The notes under the pieces were generated by a model. It made no database searches and was not told the origin of the DNA. It saw only the letters and a program-made list of their open reading frames with translations. 64,000 nucleotides of DNA from Villigracilis sp024434165. Its GTDB lineage: Bacteria > Chloroflexota > Anaerolineae > Anaerolineales > Villigracilaceae. The position numbers and the translations under genes were made by a program. Every line of letters starts with the position of its first letter. Position 1 is the stretch's first letter. The stretch is from positions 124,001-188,000 of the forward strand of contig SZPK01000006.1 in NCBI GenBank assembly GCA_030263665.1. Direction: 5' to 3'. This document shows positions 26,259 through 33,766 of this stretch, piece by piece.

Positions 26259-27581
26259 CTACTCGCTACTCTCTACTCTCTTCAACCGTTCATAATCTTC
26301 TGGTTTGTCCACATCGAAGAGCAGAATGTCGTCGTGCCAGGGCAGGTATTCCACGCGATGTTTGTCGAACACGGCGCGTCCGCCGGTGTCGCCCGTCAGT
26401 TGCAGGAGGTCGGGAAAGGCAACTTTATCGAACAATACCGGGTTGGCGCGGCGTTCTTCGAGGACGAGCGGCGCAAGGATGGGCGAGAGGCTGTTTGAGT
26501 GTGTTTCAACCAAAGCGCGGATGACTTCGACGGGAATTTGCGGCTGGTCTGCCAGCAGGAAGATGGCGGCGCCAACATTCGGGGTCAATGACCGAATGCC
26601 CGCCCGGACCGATGTGCTTTGTCCCTGCTCATACTCCGGGTTGTGGACGATGCTCACGGGCAGGTCTCTTAAGCAGGATTCGACGTCGGCGTGGTAAAAG
26701 CCTGTCACCGCCACCACAGGCTCGAGTCCCGAATGAAGCGCGGTTTCGGCAACGTGCCGCACGAACGGTTTGCCCTTCCAATCCAGTAATTGCTTGGGCG
26801 CTCCAAAGCGGGTGGATTTTCCCGCCGCGAGGAGGATGCCCGCCGTGCGTTCCAGCGTATTGAACGTTTCCCGTTCCAGCGAACCGACGATGACCGATTC
26901 GAAATGCTTGAGCAAACCGCGCGCCATGCCGCCGCCGATGGCTTGCAGTTCGGGCGTATCTGCCTGGTTGAGCAGCGCGATGCGGCGGGCATGCGGCGGA
27001 ATGTTCTTCAACCCGCCCTGCGGATGGGTGAGTACGTCCAGGATGGCTTGCGGTGTGATGGGGTCGCCGTGCGCCAGCCCGCTGAGGCGCGAAAAAAGTT
27101 CGGCGCGTTGAACGTGCTCATCGGCGAGCGGCTTGCCGATTGCGCCCAGCCCGGCAATGAGGATGACGATGTCGCTGAAAGGCGGGATGGGCGGCTCGTG
27201 TTCGGCGGGAGCCTTGAGCGGTTTCTGGCGCGAGCCATCGGCTTCGATCAGGAGGGGAATCGCTTGTTTTGCCGCCTTTTCGTGTAGCCAGTTGAGAACG
27301 GCTTCTGATACCGGTTTTGTGCGCTCGTTTTCGATCTCCCCTGTGACCAGCGTTATGCCTTCGGCGGGCAGTTGAATCTCGCGCGGGTCGTGTGCGATGA
27401 TGTGCCGGTCTGCCAGCGGGACCTGCCAAACCCCAAGGTGCGTGGTTGCCGTTACGAGGACCGGGGTATCGAACTGCCGCGCCAGTTGAAAGAGGGCAGT
27501 GGTCTTTCCGCCCGCGCCTGCAAGGCTGACGGTTTTGTTCGGGTTGGAGGAATCCAACCGCAGGGCATGCGCGAGGTTCAT
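26259..27581 (-). CDS. YqeC - MocA fusion (selenium-dependent molybdenum hydroxylase maturation)
   Basis: 440 residues from the ATG at 27581. Residues 1 to about 235 are YqeC-like: a P-loop at SLAGAGGKTTALFQLARQ, LIEADGSRQKPLKAPAEHEP, ILIAGLGAIGKPL and ALLNQADTPE. The rest is a MocA-like nucleotidyltransferase with AGILLAAGKSTRFGAPKQLL and FLLADQPQIP. YqeC occurs in genomes with selenium-dependent molybdenum hydroxylases and is thought to help make the labile selenium form of the cofactor; MocA adds cytidine to molybdopterin. The fusion ties both steps. TAGTG overlap joins it to the MocA gene downstream. Role in cofactor maturation is inferred by family. Confidence 0.85.
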   Translation of the reverse strand: MNLAHALRLDSSNPNKTVSLAGAGGKTTALFQLARQFDTPVLVTATTHLGVWQVPLADRHIIAHDPREIQLPAEGITLVTGEIENERTKPVSEAVLNWLHEKAAKQAIPLLIEADGSRQKPLKAPAEHEPPIPPFSDIVILIAGLGAIGKPLADEHVQRAELFSRLSGLAHGDPITPQAILDVLTHPQGGLKNIPPHARRIALLNQADTPELQAIGGGMARGLLKHFESVIVGSLERETFNTLERTAGILLAAGKSTRFGAPKQLLDWKGKPFVRHVAETALHSGLEPVVAVTGFYHADVESCLRDLPVSIVHNPEYEQGQSTSVRAGIRSLTPNVGAAIFLLADQPQIPVEVIRALVETHSNSLSPILAPLVLEERRANPVLFDKVAFPDLLQLTGDTGGRAVFDKHRVEYLPWHDDILLFDVDKPEDYERLKRVESSE

Positions 27582-27608
27582 GCCCGAATTGTAAAACAAA
27601 AAGGGCGC

Positions 27609-27983
27609 TTACAAGGTCTTGCTGCGTTCGTCAATGATGTTCTTTATATCTTCGACGAGGCTGGGGTTTCCGGCGCGCCCGCCCTTGGGGAAGATGCCGA
27701 ATATTTTGATGGGGAGATATACCACGCTGATTACGGCGTTGGTCAGCCCAAGCAGAGCGCCAAATGTGTACGGCATTGCCAGCGAAAGCATGACCGAAAT
27801 GACCAGCACGGTGCCTGTCGCCATGATGATCTGCATGACATCCGCCCATCGGTAATTGCAATTGCGCTGGCGGGCGACGAAATAACCCAATCCGATATTT
27901 AGAAACGGTTGAATGAACAGACCAATCTCTGGCAGCCCCACGACCAGGGAAATGAGGATGTACAATCCAAGTACAAGGCACAT
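27609..27983 (-). CDS. Small membrane protein of unknown function
   Basis: 124 residues from the ATG at 27983 (GAAAGGAG 5 nt upstream); the longer frame to 28190 overlaps the divergent gene and is rejected. Three hydrophobic helices (MCLVLGLYILISLVVGLPEI, VLVISVMLSLAMPYTF and one around 75-95) and a charged C-terminus (EDIKNIIDERSKTL). Not recognised. Immediately upstream of the YqeC-MocA gene with 27 nt between. Confidence 0.65.
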   Translation of the reverse strand: MCLVLGLYILISLVVGLPEIGLFIQPFLNIGLGYFVARQRNCNYRWADVMQIIMATGTVLVISVMLSLAMPYTFGALLGLTNAVISVVYLPIKIFGIFPKGGRAGNPSLVEDIKNIIDERSKTL

Positions 27984-28099
27984 GCTGGCTCCTTTCGTGT
28001 GCCGGAATACCTTTTTTGGGGAGACCCGTCCCGAAACAAACTTCAAGACTCCGGGGATGCTGCAATGAAACCACATCCCTGTATTCTTCCCGAAGGACG

Positions 28100-28105
28100 T
28101 ATAAT
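28100..28105 (+). promoter_or_regulatory. -10 box for the response regulator
   Basis: TATAAT about 42 nt before the ATG at 28147; the -35 side is not clear. Confidence 0.35.
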
Positions 28106-28146
28106 AGAGGCGCTTATGACTGCGGCAGGATGGAAGGGCGCTGCGT

Positions 28147-29046
28147 ATGGATAAACCCATCGCTTTAATCGTTGAAGACGACCGCGACATCGTCGCCTTG
28201 TTCCGGCATGTGCTCGATATCGCCGGTTATCAGACCGAGATCGTGCTCGACGGCAGGGACGCGATGGACCGTCTCGGAATCCTGACGCCCAACATCGTCC
28301 TCCTCGATCTGCAGCTGCCGCGCCTCTCCGGGGTGGAAATCCTCAAGAACATGCGCGACGACGAGCGTCTGAAGCGCGTCCCGGTGGTGGTCATCACCGC
28401 CTATGCCCCCATTGCCGACAGCCTGCCTGTCGAACCGGACCTGCTCCTGCTCAAGCCGGTGGATATCAACCAACTCAGCAGTCTCGTCCAGCGATTGCAA
28501 GCCACGCAAGGCGCGCTCAACGAACCCGCCCACGACAAGGTAACGGGTTTGTATACTTTCTCCTTCTTCACCGTACGCCTTGCCTTCTCCCTCGAACGCA
28601 TCAAACAAAGTTCCTTCCGCCGCTTCGGCGTGTTGTTTGCAGAAGTGCCCCAGTTCGCAGACCTCAAACACCAGCTTTCGTTGAACGAATTGAACAGTTT
28701 CATGCGCAAACTGGCAGACCAGTTCCGCCTCACGCTTCGCCCTACGGACACAATGGCCTGGTCGCCGAACGATGGAGTCTTTCTCACGCTGATAGAAGAG
28801 ATACCCAGCCCCGAGGCGCCCCTGCGCATCGCCGGGCGCATGCGGGACAGCATGAAGCGCTTCCTCGATATGAACGACACCGGGCTGGACCTGCGCGTGA
28901 ACCTGGGCGTCCTGTTGTGCGACTCGGAATATGAAGACGCCCAGCAGGTGCTGAGGGACATCGAAACAGCCCGCGGACAACTGCGCGCGGGCATGTATAC
29001 CAACCCCTCGATCTTCGACCGTGAAATGTTGAGAGCGCGCCGATAG
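28147..29046 (+). CDS. Response regulator with degenerate GGDEF-like output domain
   Basis: 299 residues. Receiver domain 1-125 with D11/D12, phospho-acceptor D54 in VLLDLQLPR and K103 in LLKPVD. Residues about 130-295 begin with DKVTGLYTFSFFTVRLAFSL, which is the opening of a GGDEF domain, but where GG(D/E)EF is expected the chain reads WSPNDGVFLTLI, so cyclase activity is improbable; it may be a binding or dimerising remnant. No histidine kinase is next to it. Orphan regulator. Confidence 0.85.
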   Translation: MDKPIALIVEDDRDIVALFRHVLDIAGYQTEIVLDGRDAMDRLGILTPNIVLLDLQLPRLSGVEILKNMRDDERLKRVPVVVITAYAPIADSLPVEPDLLLLKPVDINQLSSLVQRLQATQGALNEPAHDKVTGLYTFSFFTVRLAFSLERIKQSSFRRFGVLFAEVPQFADLKHQLSLNELNSFMRKLADQFRLTLRPTDTMAWSPNDGVFLTLIEEIPSPEAPLRIAGRMRDSMKRFLDMNDTGLDLRVNLGVLLCDSEYEDAQQVLRDIETARGQLRAGMYTNPSIFDREMLRARR

Positions 29047-29053
29047 CGAACCA

Positions 29054-29842
29054 CTATGGAACGGCGTGCGCCAAAAGGCGCGGAAATTTCCTGAGAATCC
29101 TGCCGTAGATTTCGGGGGAAATCTCGTAAATGCGGCTTAAAATTTCCTCCACCTGTTCGGGGCTGGCATCTTTCTTGCGGCTCATCTCGATTTCGAGCCT
29201 TTCGAGGTCGTGCCCCAGGTTGTGGATTTGTTCTTCGGTCAGGTTTTCGTCCTTCCACATGGTTTCGTAGATCGTATCGAGGCGCGAGGTCATCTTCACG
29301 CCCTGCTCCGCCAGCCAGTCGTGGACGGCGGCGTACGCCGCCACCGAGGAAATACGCGGCAGGTTGTGCTTTCCGTGAATGGGGTCGGCGTCCGGCACGT
29401 CGCCGTGCACGCGCATCCAGCGCATTACACGCCGCATCTTGTCCGCCATCGCTTCACGCTGGTCGTCCTGCCATTGGATGTGTCCCGGCACGACGATGTC
29501 CTTCGTCATGCGGTAGACCTTTTCGAACGGCGGGGGGTCGGCGATGACTTGCCTGCGAACATCCACCGGTTTGACCGCTCCCGCTTTTTTCTTTTCCTTT
29601 GATTTTCCGCCGCCAGTCTTTTTGCGTTCCCTCCCGCCTGCTCCTGCGCCCCCTGCTTTCTTCGTCTTTTGATACGCTCTCACGGCGCGCCTGCCTTCAC
29701 CCTCCAATTGACCCTTCACCCAATCCACGACAAAATCCTCGATCTCGCTCTCGAATTTGTCCCGAATTCTTTCCGGCACCTCCTCGCGGTACCATTCCCT
29801 GAACCTGCACCAAATGCGGTTTCGTTGATAGTCGCAACTCAT
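29054..29842 (-). CDS. Hypothetical protein with basic linker
   Basis: 262 residues from the ATG at 29842 (AAAGGAG upstream). The N-terminal 55 residues are charged and helical (REWYREEVPERIRDKF), residues about 60-90 are a Lys/Gly-rich linker, and 100-260 an all-helical domain with MRRVMRWMRVHGDVPDADP and EEILSRIYEISPEIYGRILR. No family recognised. Convergent with the response regulator, 7 nt apart. Confidence 0.6.
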   Translation of the reverse strand: MSCDYQRNRIWCRFREWYREEVPERIRDKFESEIEDFVVDWVKGQLEGEGRRAVRAYQKTKKAGGAGAGGRERKKTGGGKSKEKKKAGAVKPVDVRRQVIADPPPFEKVYRMTKDIVVPGHIQWQDDQREAMADKMRRVMRWMRVHGDVPDADPIHGKHNLPRISSVAAYAAVHDWLAEQGVKMTSRLDTIYETMWKDENLTEEQIHNLGHDLERLEIEMSRKKDASPEQVEEILSRIYEISPEIYGRILRKFPRLLAHAVP

Positions 29843-29945
29843 GGCGTCTCCTTTCTGGTCCATCGTTGCACATTTTCATTATGGCACGACGCCGCATGAA
29901 CTTCAATAAGCAGTACGGGAATTGGATTTGTTCTATCCGAAAAGA

Positions 29946-30752
29946 CTATGCCTTGAGGCGATCCTCGTGCAATTTGGCGAATACCGCTTCCAGCACGCCG
30001 CCCGCCACCGCCAGCGATTTATCCGAAACCAGGCGGCACAACTCCGGGTCGCTGCGTGCGTCCACGTCGCCGATCTTCATGCCCTCGGTCACTTCCACGC
30101 GCGGATGAATCAAGCCGCGCAGAACGCCGTTGAACGGGCTGACGATCGCAGCATCGCCGACTTTTGCAATACGTTCTCCCTCCCTGCATGGATCCCCAAT
30201 ATCCTTGAACGGCTCTACGAACCCCGATGCGGGCGCCCTCAACACGCGGCGCGGGTCGCCGTCGGGTGCGCGGCTGTCGGGTTGAGCCGCTCCCTGCCAG
30301 TGGACCCTGCCGAGGGTATGACTGCGGCGGGTTTCGATCACAGCGTGGCAGTTCTCGCCGGCGGTGAATCCGGGTCCAAGTCCGATATGAAGCGGGACCT
30401 CCAACGGCAAAGGTTCGGGTTCGGTCTTCAGCAGCCGCGCATCCACTACAAAGGTCGAATGCGGGCTGGTCAAAAACTGGTTGCGGAGGATGTTCGCCTG
30501 CGGGTCAATCAGCACGGGGATTTCCCCCGCCTCCAACGTGACCTGGAGTTGGTCCGCCGAGACCAGGCGCGCCGTTACGCCCTCGACGGTCTGCTCGCCC
30601 TCATAGACCGCCTCTGAAAAGCAGACCGTGCGGCGCACGGCAAGCGGTTTATCCAATTCGAGGATGACCACCGGGAAGCCGACGCGGTGCAGCCGGAGCG
30701 CGACCCCGCTGGCGAGGTCGCCGCCGCCGCGAATGAGGATGAGGGGATTCAT
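29946..30752 (-). CDS. yqeB: YqeB-like (EF2563 family) selenium-dependent molybdenum hydroxylase system protein
   Basis: 268 residues. The start LILIRGGGDLASGVALRLHRVGF and VLIDPQ, DARLLKTE, IGLGPGFTAGENCHAVIETRRSHTLGRV are characteristic of the YqeB/EF2563 family, a Rossmann-type protein that keeps company with SelD and YqeC in genomes using the labile selenium cofactor. Together with the YqeC-MocA gene (26259-27581) and the xanthine-dehydrogenase-like subunits (33767-37825) it marks this region as a selenium-dependent molybdenum hydroxylase locus. Its start overlaps the end of the DUF1361 gene by 4 nt. Exact reaction not known. Confidence 0.85.
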   Translation of the reverse strand: MNPLILIRGGGDLASGVALRLHRVGFPVVILELDKPLAVRRTVCFSEAVYEGEQTVEGVTARLVSADQLQVTLEAGEIPVLIDPQANILRNQFLTSPHSTFVVDARLLKTEPEPLPLEVPLHIGLGPGFTAGENCHAVIETRRSHTLGRVHWQGAAQPDSRAPDGDPRRVLRAPASGFVEPFKDIGDPCREGERIAKVGDAAIVSPFNGVLRGLIHPRVEVTEGMKIGDVDARSDPELCRLVSDKSLAVAGGVLEAVFAKLHEDRLKA

Positions 30753-31459
30753 GAAATTTCCTGTGGGGCTTTATTTGTCTGTTCCTGCAATAATAACCCG
30801 AAAGTATATGTGCTGACATAAATGAAAATGAACAGCGCGGAAAAAACGCTGATGAACACAATGGATTGCAGGCTGGGGTTGGCGGCGTAATGCAGGAACT
30901 CCGCCAGCCGCTGCTTCGGGCTCAGGAGCAGGTCCCACGAATTCCAGCGCAGGAAGCGCCCAATGTAAATGCCGAGCGCACCCAATACGCCCACCGTGCC
31001 GACGAAGAGCCAGCCTGCGATGCGCCCAAACTCGCGGCGCACGATGCTCTGCATCAGAAATAGGGAAACCATGCCCAGCGACAAGCCCGTCCATGCAAAC
31101 CACAAAAGGAGGAGTACGTCAAACCAAAGCGGGATATGCGGTTTGGGGTCGCTGAGGTGCAGGAGGTCGGTCAGGATGTAAGGCGCGTTGGGGAAGAAAA
31201 TCAGCCAGAGTCCGGCGGCGAAGGGCAGGGTCAGCAGGATGGATTTCCGGCTCCAGGAAAACGCAGTGGCGGCGTATGCCAGCCCAAGCGGAATCCACGC
31301 CAGGAAGATGTTCCAGACGAGAAAGGCATACTCGCCTGAGCCGCTCATCCTTACCCGCAGGCGGAACAACATCAGGGAGAGCAGGGTCGCTCCGCACAAC
31401 TGGGCAAAGATTGTCAGGCGGAACCTGTAAGGTTGGATGTATTTGTAAAGGGTTTTCAT
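30749..31459 (-). CDS. DUF1361 membrane protein
   Basis: 236 residues from the ATG at 31459 (GGAGG 7 nt upstream). Seven or so membrane helices. The DUF1361 core LIFFPNAPYILTDLLHL is present, followed by PLWFDVLLLLWFAWTG and IGRFLRWNSWDLL. Same order of motifs as in the next gene upstream, so a tandem paralogue pair. Function of the family unknown. ATGA overlap with yqeB. Confidence 0.82.
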   Translation of the reverse strand: MKTLYKYIQPYRFRLTIFAQLCGATLLSLMLFRLRVRMSGSGEYAFLVWNIFLAWIPLGLAYAATAFSWSRKSILLTLPFAAGLWLIFFPNAPYILTDLLHLSDPKPHIPLWFDVLLLLWFAWTGLSLGMVSLFLMQSIVRREFGRIAGWLFVGTVGVLGALGIYIGRFLRWNSWDLLLSPKQRLAEFLHYAANPSLQSIVFISVFSALFIFIYVSTYTFGLLLQEQTNKAPQEIS

Positions 31460-31536
31460 TTGGATGCCTCCGTTGTCCAGCAGATTGTAAACTGCCCGGC
31501 TTTCAAAGGCTTGCAATGACTCGCGGGTTTCGATTC

Positions 31537-32298
31537 TCAGCCTTTCCCTGGATTGACCTGGGAGGGCTGGGTGCTGGCGAGTTGTTCCGGCGTGCTTTGC
31601 GCGCGGCTCGTCTGCTCCTGGAGCATGTGACTGAACGAATAAAGCAGGAGGTACACGAACAGGAAGAAGAAGGTGTAAAGGATTGTGAACGCCGCAAGCC
31701 GCATGCTTGGGTCAACGACGATGCCGAGGATTTCAAAGGCGGTTTCCGCCGGGTCTTGCAGGATATCCCACGAGTTCAGGCGCACGAAACGTCCGATGTA
31801 AATCCCGAAACTGCTTGCCGCGGAGATGACGAAAACGAATACCCAGCCAACCCAACGCCCAAAGGTGCGCGCGACGATATCCTGCATGAGATAGAGCGAG
31901 ATCACGCCCAGGAGCGTCCCGGTCCACGAATTCCAGCCGACGATGATGACGTCGTACCAGAGCGGCGCGCCGTACCCGCCGGAACGGGCAAGGTCCTGCA
32001 GGTCAGTGAGCATGTAGGGCGCATTCGGAAAGAAGATCAGCCACAGGAAGGCGATGACCGGGATGACGAGATACAGCCAGATGCGCCGCCACGAAACGGC
32101 GTGCGCCACATAGGCGAGGATGAAGGGAATCCAGGCGAGGAACAGGTTCCAGATCAAGCCGGCGTGACGGGTCGAATCGGTGTACGCCACGCGCGCCAGC
32201 ACCAGCAGAATGCAGACCAGACAGGCGAGGTTGAGCAGGACAAAGACGGCAAGGTTGTGCCGGTTTCGATAGACGAAGTTTTTCAGCCGGTTATACAT
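31537..32298 (-). CDS. DUF1361 membrane protein, tandem paralogue
   Basis: 253 residues. Core LIFFPNAPYMLTDLQDLA, PLWYDVIIVGWNSWTG and IGRFVRLNSWDIL parallel the neighbour; identity between the two is roughly 40 percent by eye. The C-terminus adds a 25-residue polar tail. Three nt behind DinB, so part of the long minus-strand run. Confidence 0.82.
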   Translation of the reverse strand: MYNRLKNFVYRNRHNLAVFVLLNLACLVCILLVLARVAYTDSTRHAGLIWNLFLAWIPFILAYVAHAVSWRRIWLYLVIPVIAFLWLIFFPNAPYMLTDLQDLARSGGYGAPLWYDVIIVGWNSWTGTLLGVISLYLMQDIVARTFGRWVGWVFVFVISAASSFGIYIGRFVRLNSWDILQDPAETAFEILGIVVDPSMRLAAFTILYTFFFLFVYLLLYSFSHMLQEQTSRAQSTPEQLASTQPSQVNPGKG

Positions 32299-32301
32299 GA
32301 T

Positions 32302-32793
32302 TTATCGGGAGCGCAGGTAAACGATGAGATCAACATCGCCGGGGGAGTGCCCAAGCGCGGTGAGCATGGCGGCGGCTTCGGCGCGGTGCTGAGTCCCGTG
32401 ATTGATCAGGTGCGCCATCACATGCCAGAGGATATCCTCTTTGGGGTCTCCGCGCGTGGTCTTGTAATGGAAGATGGAGTTGAGGCGTTCGTCGGTCACC
32501 GCAGCGGCGAATTCGCTCAAGGACCGGTCTTCTTCCTGCAAACGTGCGCGGAGCGAATCGAACGTTGGAAAATCCTCCGGCTTGATCCACACGCTCGGCG
32601 AATCGCCCTCCCAGCGTTTGCGCCAGATCCACTCGGCGAAGAGAATGTGAGTCAGCGTGCCGCGCAGCCCTCCGTGAGGATACGCCGCATCGGCGAGGAA
32701 CTGCTCCGGGGTCAGGTTCGAGGCGGCGGCGAGGATTTTTTCGTTTGCCCACCGGTTGTATTGATAGAGAAGTTGGATGTCTTCCTTGTTCAT
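32302..32793 (-). CDS. DinB/YfiT family protein
   Basis: 163 residues, four-helix bundle. Metal-ligand His residues fit the DinB pattern: TLTHILFAEW, then HVMAHLINHGTQHRAE near 125-140. DinB-fold enzymes bind a divalent metal and include bacillithiol- or mycothiol-dependent transferases; the substrate here is unknown. Its ATG overlaps the end of the alpha/beta hydrolase gene by 4 nt. Confidence 0.88.
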   Translation of the reverse strand: MNKEDIQLLYQYNRWANEKILAAASNLTPEQFLADAAYPHGGLRGTLTHILFAEWIWRKRWEGDSPSVWIKPEDFPTFDSLRARLQEEDRSLSEFAAAVTDERLNSIFHYKTTRGDPKEDILWHVMAHLINHGTQHRAEAAAMLTALGHSPGDVDLIVYLRSR

Positions 32794-33704
32794 GATGACT
32801 GCCTTTTCAGAAACTCCAGCAAAATCGGGTTGACTTCACCGGGCTTTTCGTAGTGAGGGATATGACCGCAGTTCTCGATCACGTGGAATTCTGCGTGGGG
32901 GATGGCGTCGAGAATATCCGCGCTGTGCTCGAACGGGACGGTGGTATCCTGCCTGCCCCAAAAGAGCAGGGTGGGTTTTTTTAGTGCGCCAACCCGCCGG
33001 TATGTGCCGGCGAACGAACCCAGCATGCCGGTGCGCATCGTGGAAAGGATGGCGCGCTTGAAGCCCCGGTACTGCATCTGGATTTTGTACCTCGCCTGGA
33101 ATTCCTTCACCAGCTGCGGCGTGAACAGATCCGCTGCGATGCCCTTCACCAGGTTTGCGCTTCCGAACAGACCGAAGAACAGTTCGCCAGCCACCGGCAT
33201 GGTCACCGCTTTGAGCAGCGGCGAAAGAGGGATTGCCTTCGCCCCGGCGGGGTCTATCAAAACGTGCCTGGCGACGCGGTCGGGATATTTATCAACGAAT
33301 GAAGCCGTAATGGGTCCGCCCATCGAAAGCCCGACCAGGTTCACCTGCTTGAAATCCAGCGCGTCCAGCAGTTCTTTCAACTGGCGCACGAACAGATGAA
33401 CATCGTAGCGGACGGGCGGTCTATCCGAGTAGCCGCGCCCAAACAGGTCGTAGCGCAGGACGCGAAACCCCTGCCTGCATAGAAAGTCGAACGTGGGGTC
33501 GTAGATGAAATACGGCACGGAGAACCCGTGAACCAGTACCACGGAAATCCCGTTTTCGCCTCCGCCGGTTTCATAGTGGGTGACGCCGTCTGAAAGCGCG
33601 ACGAACGCCCCGTCCGCTTCCCGGCGGGCGGCTTGATCCATTTGCCTGGTTTCATCCAGATAGGGGAATGGCATGGTTGACGAAAGACGTACCGCAAAAC
33701 TCAT
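32790..33704 (-). CDS. Alpha/beta hydrolase
   Basis: 304 residues if started at the ATG at 33704 (weak GGGAAG upstream); the ATG at 33674 is equally possible. Canonical fold marks: VLVHGFSVPYFIYDPTF (oxyanion), GRGYSDRP, nucleophile elbow GLSMGG, acid in WGRQDTTVPFEHS, and the final His in NCGHIPHYEKP. Probably esterase- or C-C hydrolase-like; substrate unknown. The 60 nt before the start contain a fragment of a GCGGTACG-type repeat. Confidence 0.85.
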   Translation of the reverse strand: MSFAVRLSSTMPFPYLDETRQMDQAARREADGAFVALSDGVTHYETGGGENGISVVLVHGFSVPYFIYDPTFDFLCRQGFRVLRYDLFGRGYSDRPPVRYDVHLFVRQLKELLDALDFKQVNLVGLSMGGPITASFVDKYPDRVARHVLIDPAGAKAIPLSPLLKAVTMPVAGELFFGLFGSANLVKGIAADLFTPQLVKEFQARYKIQMQYRGFKRAILSTMRTGMLGSFAGTYRRVGALKKPTLLFWGRQDTTVPFEHSADILDAIPHAEFHVIENCGHIPHYEKPGEVNPILLEFLKRQSS

Positions 33705-33766
33705 TTTGCTTCCCGCCTGCGGCGCAAGACAGATGCCGCGCAAGATGAATCTTGCGGTACGAAATG

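Noticed and set aside
31276..32853. Plus-strand frame of 525 residues opposite the DUF1361 and DinB genes
   Set aside because: Antisense shadow; Arg/Gly/Glu-rich, no motif.
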